DNA of 64,000 bases from Streptomyces sp. NBC_00247 (GCF_036188265.1 NZ_CP108093.1:3864001-3928000); one strand, 5' to 3'; shown: positions 52,536-61,674, counted from the stretch's first letter. A program made the numbers and translations. Notes: generated from the letters alone by a model not told the origin.

Positions 52536-53199
52536 GCTGGTGCGACGCTGGCTGCACGGCTGGACCACCGCACGCGGCCTGCCCGAAGCCGAGCCGGCCG
52601 GGCCGGCCGGGGACGCCCTGCGATCGGAGTGCGACCAACCCGGCCGCGAGGTCGAGGTGTTCGCCCTGCGCGCGGACGACGAACCCGAGTCCGTGGCACG
52701 GCTGGCCGCGACCGTCGCCGCCGCACGGAAGATCACCTGGCTCACCGTGCCCACCCTGCGCACCGCCGCGATCGAAACCATCGTCGAGGCGGCCGGGCTG
52801 GAGCTGCTCCACCGGCCCGAGTGGCTCATGGCGACCGATCTGAGCGAACACCCGAAGCACGCGGTCGCCGAGCCGTACCGGTGCGAGGTCCGCTCGGAGG
52901 GCCCCGTCACGGTCGTCACCCTCCACGACCCCTCGGGCGAGGTGGCGGCGCGCGGCACCATCGCCGTGGTCGGCGAGGACGCCGTCGCCGATCGCATCGA
53001 GACGAGCCTCGGGCACCGCCGACGCGGCCTGGGCCGGGCCGTGATGAGCGCCCTCGTGGAGGTCGCGGTGGCGCAGGGGGCCCGTACCGGCCTTCTCATC
53101 GCCAGCGAGGAGGGCCAGCGCCTCTACTCCTCCCTGGGCTGGCACTACAGCGCCGACGTCCTGATCGCCCGGGCGCCGGTGGCTCCCGCCGCCGGGTAG
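52489..53199 (+). CDS. GNAT family N-acetyltransferase
   Basis: A 236-aa protein (from the first of two in-frame ATGs) with a C-terminal GNAT domain: LGHRRRGLGRAVMSALVEVA (about 171-190) is the acetyl-CoA loop, and EEGQRLYSSLGWHYSAD closes the fold. The N-terminal half (LHGWTTARGLPEAEP, then VFALRADDEPESVARLAAT) looks like a second, degenerate GNAT-like half. The start region is tandemly duplicated, so translation may begin at 52489 or 52516. Confidence 0.84.
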   Translation: MTEIESGCRMTEIESGLVRRWLHGWTTARGLPEAEPAGPAGDALRSECDQPGREVEVFALRADDEPESVARLAATVAAARKITWLTVPTLRTAAIETIVEAAGLELLHRPEWLMATDLSEHPKHAVAEPYRCEVRSEGPVTVVTLHDPSGEVAARGTIAVVGEDAVADRIETSLGHRRRGLGRAVMSALVEVAVAQGARTGLLIASEEGQRLYSSLGWHYSADVLIARAPVAPAAG

Positions 53200-53224
53200 G
53201 ACGTACGCGTCGGAGGCGGGCCAC

Positions 53225-53280
53225 CGGGTCTCGGGTCTCGGGTCGTTGGCTCCGGGTCTCGGGTCTCGGGTCTCGGGTGC
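53225..53280. repeat. CGGGTCT heptanucleotide repeats
   Basis: Two plus four copies of CGGGTCT (last copy with two changes) split by a 14-bp interruption, in the spacer between convergent genes. Confidence 0.85.
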
Positions 53281-53294
53281 CGGGGCGCGAGTTG

Positions 53295-54038
53295 TCAGAG
53301 CCCGGCCTTGCCGGTGGACCAGTACGGCTTGGTGGTGACCGCGCGGCGCGGCAGTATCCGGCTGTCGACCAGGGCCGCGCGCTGGCGCTGGATGGACTGG
53401 GCGTGCCCCAGCAGCATCGCCCCGTCGAGCCGCGCGAACTCGCCCTCACCGGCCGCTCGTTCGAGCCAGAAGAACAAGGCGTCGCCCGGACCCTTGGTGA
53501 TGGGCAGGAAGTGGTACCGGGGCCAGCGGGCCGCCAGGGCATCGACTGCGGGCTCCGGCACCTCGATGGCGACGAGCGATTGTTCGTCCACCCGGGCGTA
53601 GGCGTCGATGGTGCCGAGGGTGGAGCCGTCACCGAGGTAGAGGCGCCGGGCCCCGGTCTCGCGCAAGGGCCGGTGCCGGGCGGCCAGAATCACGGTCTCG
53701 GTACCGGCCCGCAGGCGGCTCACCCAAGTGGCGCCGGGACCCTGGGACTCGGTGCCGGCGAGGACGCCTATGCGCTCGGCCTCGGGGCCGCTGCCGCCGG
53801 GCTCCCCGCCGGTCTGCCCCTTCGCCTCGCCCACGGTCCGTACCGTGTAGCGGCGGCTCAGGGTGGGGGCGACCCGGAACTGGATCTCGTGTCCGGGCCG
53901 CCAGCCGCCGGGCGGGGCCGAGGCGTGCAAGGTGAGTTCGACGAAGCCGGGTGCGGGGTGCTGCACATCGAGTACCCGCGCTCGGCGCCCCATGGCGGAT
54001 TCCGCGAGTTTGCCTATGAGGGCGGGCGCTTGGGGCAT
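53295..54038 (-). CDS. Siderophore-interacting (FAD-binding) ferric reductase-type protein
   Basis: A 247-aa SIP-family flavoprotein. SRRYTVRTVG is the RxYTxR FAD motif (about 60-69), and RRLYLGDGSTLGTIDAY (about 135-151) matches the NAD(P)H site. The C-terminal RAALVDSRILPRRAVTTKPYW matches the SIP domain end (shortened). Members release iron from siderophores by reduction. No transporter is adjacent and no iron-box was recognised. Confidence 0.87.
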   Translation of the reverse strand: MPQAPALIGKLAESAMGRRARVLDVQHPAPGFVELTLHASAPPGGWRPGHEIQFRVAPTLSRRYTVRTVGEAKGQTGGEPGGSGPEAERIGVLAGTESQGPGATWVSRLRAGTETVILAARHRPLRETGARRLYLGDGSTLGTIDAYARVDEQSLVAIEVPEPAVDALAARWPRYHFLPITKGPGDALFFWLERAAGEGEFARLDGAMLLGHAQSIQRQRAALVDSRILPRRAVTTKPYWSTGKAGL

Positions 54039-55313
54039 CGGAATCTCTTCTCGGGAGGGGCGGTGGGGCTTGACCGGTGGTACGGGAGGGCCGGTGGCAC
54101 CGCCCTGTGACGTGTTCCGCCCTGGGGCGCGGGCGGTGCGGGACGAATCCCGGGTGCCGTGTGTGAGCTGACCTGCACAGTGTGCGGTTCGGGCCGCACG
54201 GTCACGGTGGGCGTCGTCATCTCGCGCGGGCTTCGTCGCGGCGGCGGTTCGAGATGACGAGCATCATCACCGGGAGGGTGGCGGCGGCGAAGCCGAGTCC
54301 CGGGGGCGGACTGACCTGGAAGGTGCAGCGGCCCCGAGGGGCGGCCGGACCCGCACGGCGGCAGACAGATCGGTGGAAGGCACGATGCCCAGGGTACGGG
54401 CGGTACCGCCCGGCCCTGCGCCGACTGCGATCGAACTGGCGGCGGTACGGAAGACGGTCCTGGTGCGCACCGAGCGCGCCCGGACCACTCTCGGCGAGGC
54501 CATGCGCGTCGCGCCGGGGGCAGCGTGTCCGGAGTTCGGAAGGGTTCGTCCGCAACGGCGGCGGGGCGGCCGGGAGTTGCTGGGTACGCTCGGGGAACGC
54601 GCGGCGGGGCCGATGCCCCTTCTTATGCCGGACTCGGTGACGTTGGCCTCCTTCGGGCTTCCGGCGTCGTCACGTCCCCAGGTCAGGAAGCGTGCTTCCC
54701 GCGCGTGCGGGGGATGGTCCCGGGTACAGGCCGGCGGTCTGGACCGTGCTGGAGTGCTCCCCGCGCGTGCGGGGATGTTCCCGCCCGGTTCGACGGGGTC
54801 AAGGCAAGCGTTTCCCGCCTGTGCGTACACCCCATGGCTCACCGGACCGCGTCCCGCTGCGGTTCTCGGTGTGAGGGGACGTCGAACCGGAGCAGGTGGA
54901 GGTCGACCGAGTACGTCTCCGGCTCAGCGACGGTGAGGCTGCACCGTGCCCGCCCCGCCCCGACTCGCCCCGCTCCGACTCGCCGGAGCTGAACGACCGC
55001 GCTCGATTCTGCCGTCGGCGGCCCTCGGGACGCGTACGCCCGCCCACTTCCGCAGGACCGCCGAAAGGGCCGCGTCATGACCGGCGCTACTCGAAGCCGC
55101 CACGGCGACCGTCGCCGTGCTGAGCGATCGCGCCGGTGTGTCGGCCGTAGGCGCGGGGCGTGTCGCCTCGTCCCGTTCGAGGGGGCCGATGACCCGGCGG
55201 GGGTGCGGGCGCCCGGCACGGAAGGCACCGAGCACCCGGGCGCACTCCCGCCGGGCCCTGCCCCCGTGACCGCCGGAGGCATGTGCGTACGTCGACCCGG
55301 GGCCGGTGCTGGG
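54039..55313. other. Gene-poor stretch with CRISPR remnant
   Basis: No convincing gene in 1.27 kb. Several open frames exist but have unnatural composition. A minus-strand tail (GLGFAAATLPVMMLVISNRR, ending 54217) looks like the end of a small membrane protein without a credible start. The CRISPR remnant lies at 54692-54782. Confidence 0.5.
54692..54782 (+). CRISPR. Two-repeat type I-E CRISPR remnant
   Basis: Repeat 1 (54692-54721, 30 nt) and repeat 2 (54754-54782, 29 nt) share GTGCT-t/c-CCCGCGCGTGCGGGG-ATG-g/t-TCCC; repeat 1 has one extra G. The spacer 54722-54753 is exactly 32 nt. Repeat length, hairpin and spacer size match type I-E arrays of Streptomyces. A decayed third copy may begin at 54808 (about 13 of the first 18 bases match) after only 25 nt. 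No cas gene is in the window. Confidence 0.72.
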
Positions 55314-56060
55314 TCAGCCCAGTCCGCCGGTGGCCCGGATGTTCTGGCCGGTGATCCAGCGGCCCTCGTCGCCCGAGAGGAAGACGACCACGGCGGCGAT
55401 GTCGGCGGGCGATCCGAGGCGTCCGAGCGGGGTCATGGTCGGGATGGTGGCCAGGGCTTCGGCCGGGTTGGTGCCCCGCAGCAGGTCGGTGTCGGTGGCG
55501 CCGGGGGAGACGGTGTTGACGGTGATCCCGCGCGCGCCCAGTTCGATCGCCGCCCCGACGGTGAGCTGTTCCAGGGCGCCCTTGCTGGCCAGGTAGGGCA
55601 CGATGCCCGGGGCCGGGCGCAGGGTGTTGAGGGTGGAGATGTTGATGACCCGGCCGCCGTCCGGCATGTGCCGTGCCGCGTACCGCAGGGTGAGGAACGC
55701 GGCCTTGGTGTTCACCGCGAACGCCTGCTCGAAGACGTCTTCCTCGATCGCGGCGAGCGGCGTCGGCACGAAGCTCAGCGCCGCGTTGTTCACCAGGATG
55801 CCGACGCCGCCCGAAGACTGCTCCTCGGCCGCCTCCATCAGCTTCTCGGCCGCCCCGGACTCGGCCAGGTCAAGCTTCAACGCGCGTGCCTGGCCGCCGG
55901 CTTCCTCGACGGTACGGACGACCTCCTCGGCCGCCTCGGTGTTCTGCGCGTAGTTGAAGACGACCTCGGCGCCCTCCCGCGCGAGCCTTTCCACGATGCC
56001 TCGGCCGATCCCCCGGGATCCGCCCGTCACGACGGCGGTTCTGCCTTCCAGCGTTCCCAT
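55314..56060 (-). CDS. Short-chain dehydrogenase/reductase
   Basis: A 248-aa classical SDR. The NAD(P) site is TGGSRGIGRGI (13-23), NNAALS follows, and the catalytic residues are Ser in INISTLNT and the YLASK pair. The C-terminal GRWITGQNIRATGGLG is standard. It resembles FabG-type reductases but has no fatty-acid neighbours. Start ATG 56060. Confidence 0.92.
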   Translation of the reverse strand: MGTLEGRTAVVTGGSRGIGRGIVERLAREGAEVVFNYAQNTEAAEEVVRTVEEAGGQARALKLDLAESGAAEKLMEAAEEQSSGGVGILVNNAALSFVPTPLAAIEEDVFEQAFAVNTKAAFLTLRYAARHMPDGGRVINISTLNTLRPAPGIVPYLASKGALEQLTVGAAIELGARGITVNTVSPGATDTDLLRGTNPAEALATIPTMTPLGRLGSPADIAAVVVFLSGDEGRWITGQNIRATGGLG

Positions 56061-56491
56061 GGTGCTCCCCTGTCTTCCGCACACTCCGGACACTTCGGTT
56101 CAGCGCTCCGAAGGTACGGACGCCCCGCCCTCCGGGATCCGGCTCTCGCCGACAGCGAAATGCCGTGCGCGGAGCCCTTGGATCGTGTTGCGTACCCGAC
56201 ATGCGGAACCTCGGGCCCCGGAAGGGCGCCGGCACGCATGCGGGTGGGGCAGAGCAAGGCCGCAGAGACGGAAGAGGCTGCGGCCAGCGGCGAAGTGGCC
56301 CGCGTAGAGGCCCGGTTATGGCTTGCTCCCGGCGGTACGAGAAGCCGGGCGACGGGTGAAATTCACTCTTTAGTGTCATGTCTCGAAGGGGATTTCGCTT
56401 CGGTTCGACCAGATCTCCTCATCCAGGGAGAACGGCACGAGTACCGGCCACCCGTGCAGGGTCTCCGCCTCCTCCCGTGAGAGGGCATGGA
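56061..56491. other. Intergenic region between divergent SDR and GNAT genes
   Basis: 431 bp without a convincing gene. A possible 80-codon frame from ATG 56238 to 56480 (MRVGQSKAAETEEAAAS) has no recognisable homologue-like features. A lower-GC patch at 56355-56380 (GTGAAATTCACTCTTTAGTG) is the likely promoter area for the rightward gene. Confidence 0.35.
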
Positions 56492-57070
56492 ATGACGCTG
56501 CGGGAGACCATCATCACCGAGCGCCTGGACGGTCCGGGCGCGCTGCGGGCGGCGAGGGAGTTCAGGCTGATCTACGCCGAGGCGTTCACCGAGCCGCCCT
56601 ACGACGAGACCGAGGACGATGTCGACGCCGCATTCCGCCGCTTCCCCGTACTGACCCGTAAGCCCGGCTTCCGCGCCGTCCTGGCCCGCGCCGGGAGCGG
56701 TGTACCGATCGGCATGGCGTACGGGCACGTGCTCGGGCCCGACGCCGTGTGGTGGGACGAGCTGACCGAACCCGTCCCCGGCGACATGCGGCGCGAGGAC
56801 GGGCACCGCACCTTCGGGCTCCTGGAACTCGCCGTGCGGGGGCCGTGGCGCGGACGGGGCGTCGCGCGGAGGCTGCACACGGCGCTGCTCGACGGCCTAC
56901 GGGTCGAGCGAGTGCTCCTGAACGTCAACCCGGCGAGCGGGACAGCCTCGGCCGTCTACCGGAAGTGGGGCTACCGGAAGGTCGGCGAAGCGCGTCCCGG
57001 GGGCGCCGGGGCGGAGCTCCATCATGTGATGCTGTTCGACCGTAAGGGCGCGGGGACGCTCCCGGAGTGA
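56492..57070 (+). CDS. GNAT family N-acetyltransferase
   Basis: A 192-aa GNAT (start ATG 56492). The acetyl-CoA loop is RGPWRGRGVARRLHTALLDG (about 121-140), followed by LNVNPASGTASAVYRKWGYR. Substrate unknown. It converges with another GNAT gene, 27 bp apart. Confidence 0.86.
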   Translation: MTLRETIITERLDGPGALRAAREFRLIYAEAFTEPPYDETEDDVDAAFRRFPVLTRKPGFRAVLARAGSGVPIGMAYGHVLGPDAVWWDELTEPVPGDMRREDGHRTFGLLELAVRGPWRGRGVARRLHTALLDGLRVERVLLNVNPASGTASAVYRKWGYRKVGEARPGGAGAELHHVMLFDRKGAGTLPE

Positions 57071-57097
57071 TCGGCCCGGACGCCGCCCGGACGCCGC

Positions 57098-57574
57098 TCA
57101 GGTCAGCTCGTGCGCGAGGAGGTCCATCAGCAGACCGTCCTCCCAGGCACCCGAGTGTGCGTTGTGCCAGTACGCCCGCATGACGCCCACCGGCTTGAAG
57201 CCGACCTTGCCGTAGCAGCGGATCGCCGAGGTGTTGGCCGCCGCCGGGTCGATGGTCAGCCGGTGATGGCCGCGTTCGCGCACCAGCCACCGGGCCAGCG
57301 TGCGCACGGCGTCGGCGCCGAGCCCTCTGCCGCGGAGCCTGGTCGTCAGGAAGATGTCGATACCGGCCCGGCGGAACTGCGGGTCGGTCTCCTCGCCGTA
57401 CTGGATGGCGCCGATGACCTCGCCGTCGAAGACGATGGCCAGCTTGTCCTGATAGCCGGTCGGGGGCGGCGACCACCACGCCGCGACCTCGGGCTCGCGG
57501 ACCACCCTGTCCAGGATCTCGGCATCACCGTCGGCCGTCGGCCGCAACAGGACCCTGTCCCCGGTCAGTTCCAT
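57098..57574 (-). CDS. GNAT family N-acetyltransferase (AAC(6')-like)
   Basis: A 158-aa protein with the RimJ/AAC(6')-type opening MELTGDRVLLRPTADGDAEI and WWSPPPTGYQDK. The acetyl-CoA loop is RLRGRGLGADAVRTLARWLV (about 80-99), and the end is TSAIRCYGKVGFKPVGVMR (shortened). Some aminoglycoside 6'-acetyltransferases share this outline, but the family is broad and resistance is not shown. It ends 31 bp upstream of hemC's stop-side neighbour on the same strand. Confidence 0.85.
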   Translation of the reverse strand: MELTGDRVLLRPTADGDAEILDRVVREPEVAAWWSPPPTGYQDKLAIVFDGEVIGAIQYGEETDPQFRRAGIDIFLTTRLRGRGLGADAVRTLARWLVRERGHHRLTIDPAAANTSAIRCYGKVGFKPVGVMRAYWHNAHSGAWEDGLLMDLLAHELT

Positions 57575-57605
57575 GCCGTCACCCCTCCCGCACGGGCCGC
57601 CGCCT

Positions 57606-58541
57606 TCAGTGCGCGATGGAGTCGATCAGCTCGCGGGCGCCCTGGCGGAGAAGGGTGACCGCGACGGAGGTGCCGAGGGTGGCTGGGTCGAGCGGACCGG
57701 CCCACTCGTGGGCGTTCAGGACCGTCTTCCCGTCCGGGGTGAACACGCAGGCACGCAGGGAGAGTTCGCCATTGCCCCGGGAGGTGGCGTAACCGGCGAT
57801 CGGGCTGTTGCAGTGCCCCTGGAGCACGTGCAGGAACATCCGCTCGGCGGTCATCTCGCGGTACGTGGGAGCGTGGTTGAGGCCGCTGACCGTCTCGATC
57901 GTCGCCCGGTCGTCCTCGCGGCACTGGAGCGCGAGCACCCCGGCTCCGATCGGCGGGCACATCGCCTCCGTGGACAGCACCTCGGAGATGGTGTCGGTAC
58001 GCCCGATACGGGCCAGCCCGGACGCCGCCAGCAACAGCGCGTCCGCCTCGCCCGCCGCCAGCTTCTCCAGCCGCCGGTTGGCGTTGCCCCGGAACGGTAC
58101 GCACTCCAGGTGAGGGTGCGAGGCCGCCAGCTGCGCGATCCGGCGCACCGACGAGGTCCCGATACGCGTCCCCTCCGGCAGCTCGTCGAGCGTGAGCCCA
58201 CCGGGGTGCACGAGGGCGTCCCGTACGTCGTCCCGCTTCAGGAACGCCGCGAACACCGTGCCGGCCGGCAGCGGCCGGTCCGCCGGTACGTCCTTCACGC
58301 AGTGCACCGCGAGGTCGGCCTCACCGGCGAGCAGCGCCGCGTCCACCTCCTTGGTGAACGCCCCCTTCCCTTCCACCTGGGAGAGGTCCCCCAGCCACTT
58401 GTCCCCGGTCGTCTTCACGGGGACGACCTCGGTGCCGATACCGGGGTGCAGCACCGCGAGTTCGGCCCGTACCCGCTCCACCTGGGCCAGGGCCATCGGG
58501 GAGTCGCGGGAGACGATACGGATGAGTTCGGGAGTGGCCAT
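57606..58541 (-). CDS. hemC: Hydroxymethylbilane synthase paralogue
   Basis: A 311-aa porphobilinogen deaminase. It has SRDSPMALAQ, VKTTGD, GKGAFTKEVD, HCVKDVP and GTSSVRRIAQL, the last holding the arginines that bind the substrate. The dipyrromethane-cofactor Cys lies in LQGHCNSPIAGYA (about 242), where most HemC have GGCQVPIG. No other haem gene is adjacent, and Streptomyces usually carry hemC in a hem cluster, so this may be a second copy. Start ATG 58541. Confidence 0.88.
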   Translation of the reverse strand: MATPELIRIVSRDSPMALAQVERVRAELAVLHPGIGTEVVPVKTTGDKWLGDLSQVEGKGAFTKEVDAALLAGEADLAVHCVKDVPADRPLPAGTVFAAFLKRDDVRDALVHPGGLTLDELPEGTRIGTSSVRRIAQLAASHPHLECVPFRGNANRRLEKLAAGEADALLLAASGLARIGRTDTISEVLSTEAMCPPIGAGVLALQCREDDRATIETVSGLNHAPTYREMTAERMFLHVLQGHCNSPIAGYATSRGNGELSLRACVFTPDGKTVLNAHEWAGPLDPATLGTSVAVTLLRQGARELIDSIAH

Positions 58542-58821
58542 ACGTTCACGATAGACCCGGGGGAGGGGGCTCCGGGGCACGACGCGTAGGGGAGTCCCAG
58601 GGCGTGCGTGAACGTGTGCGGAAATGTGCGCGTGGACGTCCGCAGCCGTCCGCGTGGGAGCCCCGGGGCGCCGGCGCGCCCGGGACGGTGCCTTGGGCGC
58701 CGGGGGCGGCAACTCTTCGTGAACGCGAGCGCGGTTGCCGGGATGGCGCCTCTTGCGGGCCGGTCGCGCGTCGGACACTCCGGGGACGCGTCGTCCTTAC
58801 CCGGTGGGGAAGGAAGAGCCC

Positions 58822-58947
58822 ATGAAGGCGACCGAGCAACGCACTTCGGCCCAGGAGGACGTGCGGCCGGCGGGGAGGCCGTGGCAGGTGGGGGAACCGA
58901 CCCCGCGGGTGTCGGGATCGCGTCGCCGTCGCCGCGGACCGACCTGA
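58822..58947 (+). CDS. Small Arg-rich hypothetical peptide
   Basis: 41 codons (MKATEQRTSAQEDVRPAG, ending SRRRRRGPT) after a GGAAGGAAG ribosome-binding site 8 bases before ATG. The site is good and the spacing normal, which is the main support. Function unknown. Confidence 0.45.
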   Translation: MKATEQRTSAQEDVRPAGRPWQVGEPTPRVSGSRRRRRGPT

Positions 58948-59012
58948 GGCGCCGGAACGCATGAAGAGGCAGCTCGAAGGGGAGAACGCCCAGGTGAAGG
59001 AGGGCGTGGAAC

Positions 59013-59249
59013 ATGTCGGTCGAAGGGCTTGAGCCGTGTGTGCCGGAGCGTGGATCGTTCGCGGTCGACGCGCGGACGGGCAAGGTCGGGCGGGTGATGG
59101 GCCGAGTGGGGCCGAACGTTCAGCTGCGTCCGCCCGGTGGCGGTACGGAGTGGGACTGTCCGCCCGAAGCGGTGCAGCCGGCACCACCCGGCGTGGTGCT
59201 CCGCGCGCGGGTGACGGAGATCAACCGGGAGGGACAGTTGCCCCGCTGA
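59013..59249 (+). CDS. Small conserved-type hypothetical protein
   Basis: 78 aa (MSVEGLEPCVPERGSFAVD, then GKVGRVMGRVGPNVQLRPPG), preceded by AAGGAGGGC. The short beta-rich sequence resembles widespread Streptomyces proteins of unknown role, often paired with a tiny upstream peptide. A 23-codon frame (ATG 58961 to TGA 59032) overlaps its start and could couple translation. Confidence 0.65.
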   Translation: MSVEGLEPCVPERGSFAVDARTGKVGRVMGRVGPNVQLRPPGGGTEWDCPPEAVQPAPPGVVLRARVTEINREGQLPR

Positions 59250-59410
59250 GGGACCGCCCGGCGGCGGCCCCGCGCCATCGGCACCTCACCGGGCGTCCGT
59301 CACCACAGGTGACCGGGCGGCCGGGCGGGGCGCCGTTCGCGGTCCGGGGGGCCGGGCACACGCCGCAGGGCGCCCCCTCTTCGGCGGTCGACCGGCCCGG
59401 CCTCGGATTG

Positions 59411-60985
59411 TCACGCGGAGGACAGCTGTTCGGCTATCTCCTTGATCCACTCGCCGGACCTGCCCGGGTCGTCGAGCGAGTCGGCCCATTCCTCGGGGGA
59501 CAGCCTCTGGCTCTCGGGGCCTGCCTTGAGGACCTTGAGGAGGGATCTGGCCGATTCCCTCATCTCCGCCGTCGTGGTGTCGCTCCCCTTGATGTCCGGC
59601 CCCGCCGCCAGGGCGTAGATTTTGCGCGCCATGGCCTGGCGTTCGCCGTTCCCCACCTTCTTCCAGAACTTCAGGGCCTCCTTCAACGCGTCCTCGCGGG
59701 TGGCGGGCTTCTTCGAGGTCTCCCCGTCCGCGGCCCACTTTTCGGGGTGTCGGGCTCCGTCGTAGCGCTTCGTGCCCGCGCGGACCCCCTTGTAGGCGGC
59801 GACGCCGAGGATGAGGCCGGCCGCACCCGCGGCGATGCCCCAGCCGACCGGATTGCTCGCGAGCCCGGCCGCTCCCGCCGTGGCGGCGACCGCCGTCACG
59901 ACACCGCCCGCGGCCTTGGCGCCCTCGCCCACCGCCGTGACGGCCTGCTTGGCCATCTTGTTCTTCTGCTTGCCGATGGCGTAGTCGACCGCCGTGTTGA
60001 ACGTGTTCTTGTCCTCCGCCTGCTGGAACTGGACGGCGGCTCCGCGGGCGCCGTCCATCGCCGACAGGGCCGTGTCGATGGCGGTGGGCAGGCCCTCCAG
60101 CCCGTTCTCGTCGTCCCACAGGGAATTCAGCGCGGCGATCGCCCTGGCCAGGGCCATGTCGGCCTCGTTCCGCGCCTGTACCAGCCGGTTCAGGTCCGCG
60201 TCGTCGACGCGGTCGGGCTTCTCGATGGCCTTCAGGGCATGGTGCTTGCGGAGCGTCAGCGCGGTGCGGGCCGCGGCGCGCGTGCCCTTCACCCCGCCGA
60301 CGACGCTGGAGCTGACACCACTGACCTCGGATGCCGCCAAGGCGCCCGTCGCCTTCGTGACCTTGGTCATCTCCTTGGTGAGGGCGAGGGAGTTGTTGAT
60401 CGAGCTGGCGGCGCTGACGAAAGCGTCGGACGTCTTGGAGATGAACTTCTTCCTCGCCCCGTGATGGGCGGCCCCGTCCTCGTGCTTCTTCATGTTCTGC
60501 CGGGCCGTGCGCGCTTCCATGCCACTGGTCGCCGCGCCGAAGGCCTCCGCGAGGACGCCCTCCCCGGCCGCGCCGGCCCCCGAGCCGGCGGCGGAGTGCT
60601 TGAGACCCGCGTCGGCCGTGGCGGAGGCGTGCTGGGTGAAGCCCGCGTTGGTGGGGACCTGGATGCCCTTGACGAAGGTGTCCGTGAACTCGAAGTTCTT
60701 CTTGAGCTTGTCGAGACCCGCGGCGGCCCGGTTCCGGTATCTCGCCCATCGGGAGGTGGTGTTGACGTTCGAGGTCGCCGGGCTCCGGCGCTCCGCCGTC
60801 GCTTCCCTGGCGCGCTGCACCATCGCGGTCGCGGCCCGGTTGCCGGCGCTGGACTGGATCGAGAGGAGAGCGCGCTGCGTCGGGTCGCCGTACGGGCTCG
60901 CGCCCCGGCTCCGGTCCTGCTGCCGCCTGCCCGGCGGCGGGACGGCCCGGGGCCGGGGCGAGGTGCGGTGGACCGAGGCGCTCAT
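59411..60985 (-). CDS. Candidate contractile-injection-system (eCIS) cargo-like protein
   Basis: A 524-aa soluble protein starting at ATG 60985 (MSASVHRTSPRPRAVPPPG). Residues about 37-60, TQRALLSIQSSAGNRAATAM, carry the LLxLQxSAGNxAVxxMxQR motif seen at the N-terminus of many actinobacterial eCIS-associated proteins. The middle is Ala/Lys-rich and helical. At about 345-405 lies a hydrophobic Gly/Ala stretch (GLASNPVGWGIAAGAAGLIL) that could insert into membranes. The C-terminal 120 residues are charged and helical. No sheath, tube or baseplate gene is nearby. Toxic function is inferred, not shown. Confidence 0.7.
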   Translation of the reverse strand: MSASVHRTSPRPRAVPPPGRRQQDRSRGASPYGDPTQRALLSIQSSAGNRAATAMVQRAREATAERRSPATSNVNTTSRWARYRNRAAAGLDKLKKNFEFTDTFVKGIQVPTNAGFTQHASATADAGLKHSAAGSGAGAAGEGVLAEAFGAATSGMEARTARQNMKKHEDGAAHHGARKKFISKTSDAFVSAASSINNSLALTKEMTKVTKATGALAASEVSGVSSSVVGGVKGTRAAARTALTLRKHHALKAIEKPDRVDDADLNRLVQARNEADMALARAIAALNSLWDDENGLEGLPTAIDTALSAMDGARGAAVQFQQAEDKNTFNTAVDYAIGKQKNKMAKQAVTAVGEGAKAAGGVVTAVAATAGAAGLASNPVGWGIAAGAAGLILGVAAYKGVRAGTKRYDGARHPEKWAADGETSKKPATREDALKEALKFWKKVGNGERQAMARKIYALAAGPDIKGSDTTTAEMRESARSLLKVLKAGPESQRLSPEEWADSLDDPGRSGEWIKEIAEQLSSA

Positions 60986-61320
60986 GGACGTACCTCTCCT
61001 GGGCAGGACCGGGCGGGGGGAGCGTAGCCAGGCAAGGCGTGCGGAGGAGGAACGGCGGGGAAACTCCTGGGGGTGGGACCTCGGGGTGTCGCCCGGCGCC
61101 GGGTCATCGCGGCGGACCCACCCCGGGCACACGTCGCGGGGCGAACCCTCTTCGGGCCCGCCCCGCTCTGTGCGACGTGCGTGGTGCCGTGTTCCAGGTG
61201 TCCGTGTTCCAGGTGTTCCGCGTGAGTGGCTCGGCGCGTGGACGTCAGGTGGACGTGCCGGGGCGCGAACCGCTGCGCGCGTGGTGCGTACGGCCGGAGG
61301 AAGACGGAAGACGCGAGGCG
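60986..61320. other. Spacer with promoter and short repeats
   Basis: 335 bp without a gene; it holds the promoter of the cargo-like gene and two CGTGTTCCAGGTGT-like copies at about 61190-61218. Confidence 0.35.
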
Positions 61321-61674
61321 TCAGATCAGACGGTGCATGCCGTAATGGGCGGCCAGGTCCGTGTAGTAGGCCGGATCGCCCGCGTGCGTCGGACGCTCGA
61401 ACTCCGGGGCGTCCTTGATCTGTTCCTTCGTGAGGTCCACGTGGACCTCACGTTCCTCCGTGTCGATCCGGGAGACCGTGCCTGCGGGCAACAGGATCTC
61501 CCGTCCGAAGATCCACACACCGGTGTCCACCAGGAGGTGGGCCGAACCCACCTCGTCGGAGTGACTGTCGACCTTGCCGACGTGCCCGTCGACGGCTTCG
61601 ACCGCGAATCCGGTCAGGTCGATTCCGGAGATGTGGCCGCTGGCAGGGTGGTAACCCCACGGGTCGGTACTCAT
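61321..61674 (-). CDS. PRC-barrel domain protein
   Basis: A 117-aa protein. It has GFAVEAVDGHVGKVDSHSDEVG and the central HLLVDTGVWIFGREILLPAG (shortened), which match the beta-rich PRC-barrel fold, then EREVHVDLTKEQIKDAPEF. Such proteins are found in Streptomyces with unknown, possibly stress-linked roles. It has a GGAGC ribosome-binding site before ATG. Confidence 0.85.
   Translation of the reverse strand: MSTDPWGYHPASGHISGIDLTGFAVEAVDGHVGKVDSHSDEVGSAHLLVDTGVWIFGREILLPAGTVSRIDTEEREVHVDLTKEQIKDAPEFERPTHAGDPAYYTDLAAHYGMHRLI

Noticed and set aside
54808..54836. Possible third CRISPR repeat
   Set aside because: Only about 13 of the first 18 bases match and the preceding spacer would be 25 nt, not 32. 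Mentioned as a possible decayed copy only.
54182..55282. Several 100-190 codon frames on both strands around the CRISPR remnant
   Set aside because: They overlap one another, translate the CRISPR repeats, and lack ribosome-binding sites or recognisable domains.
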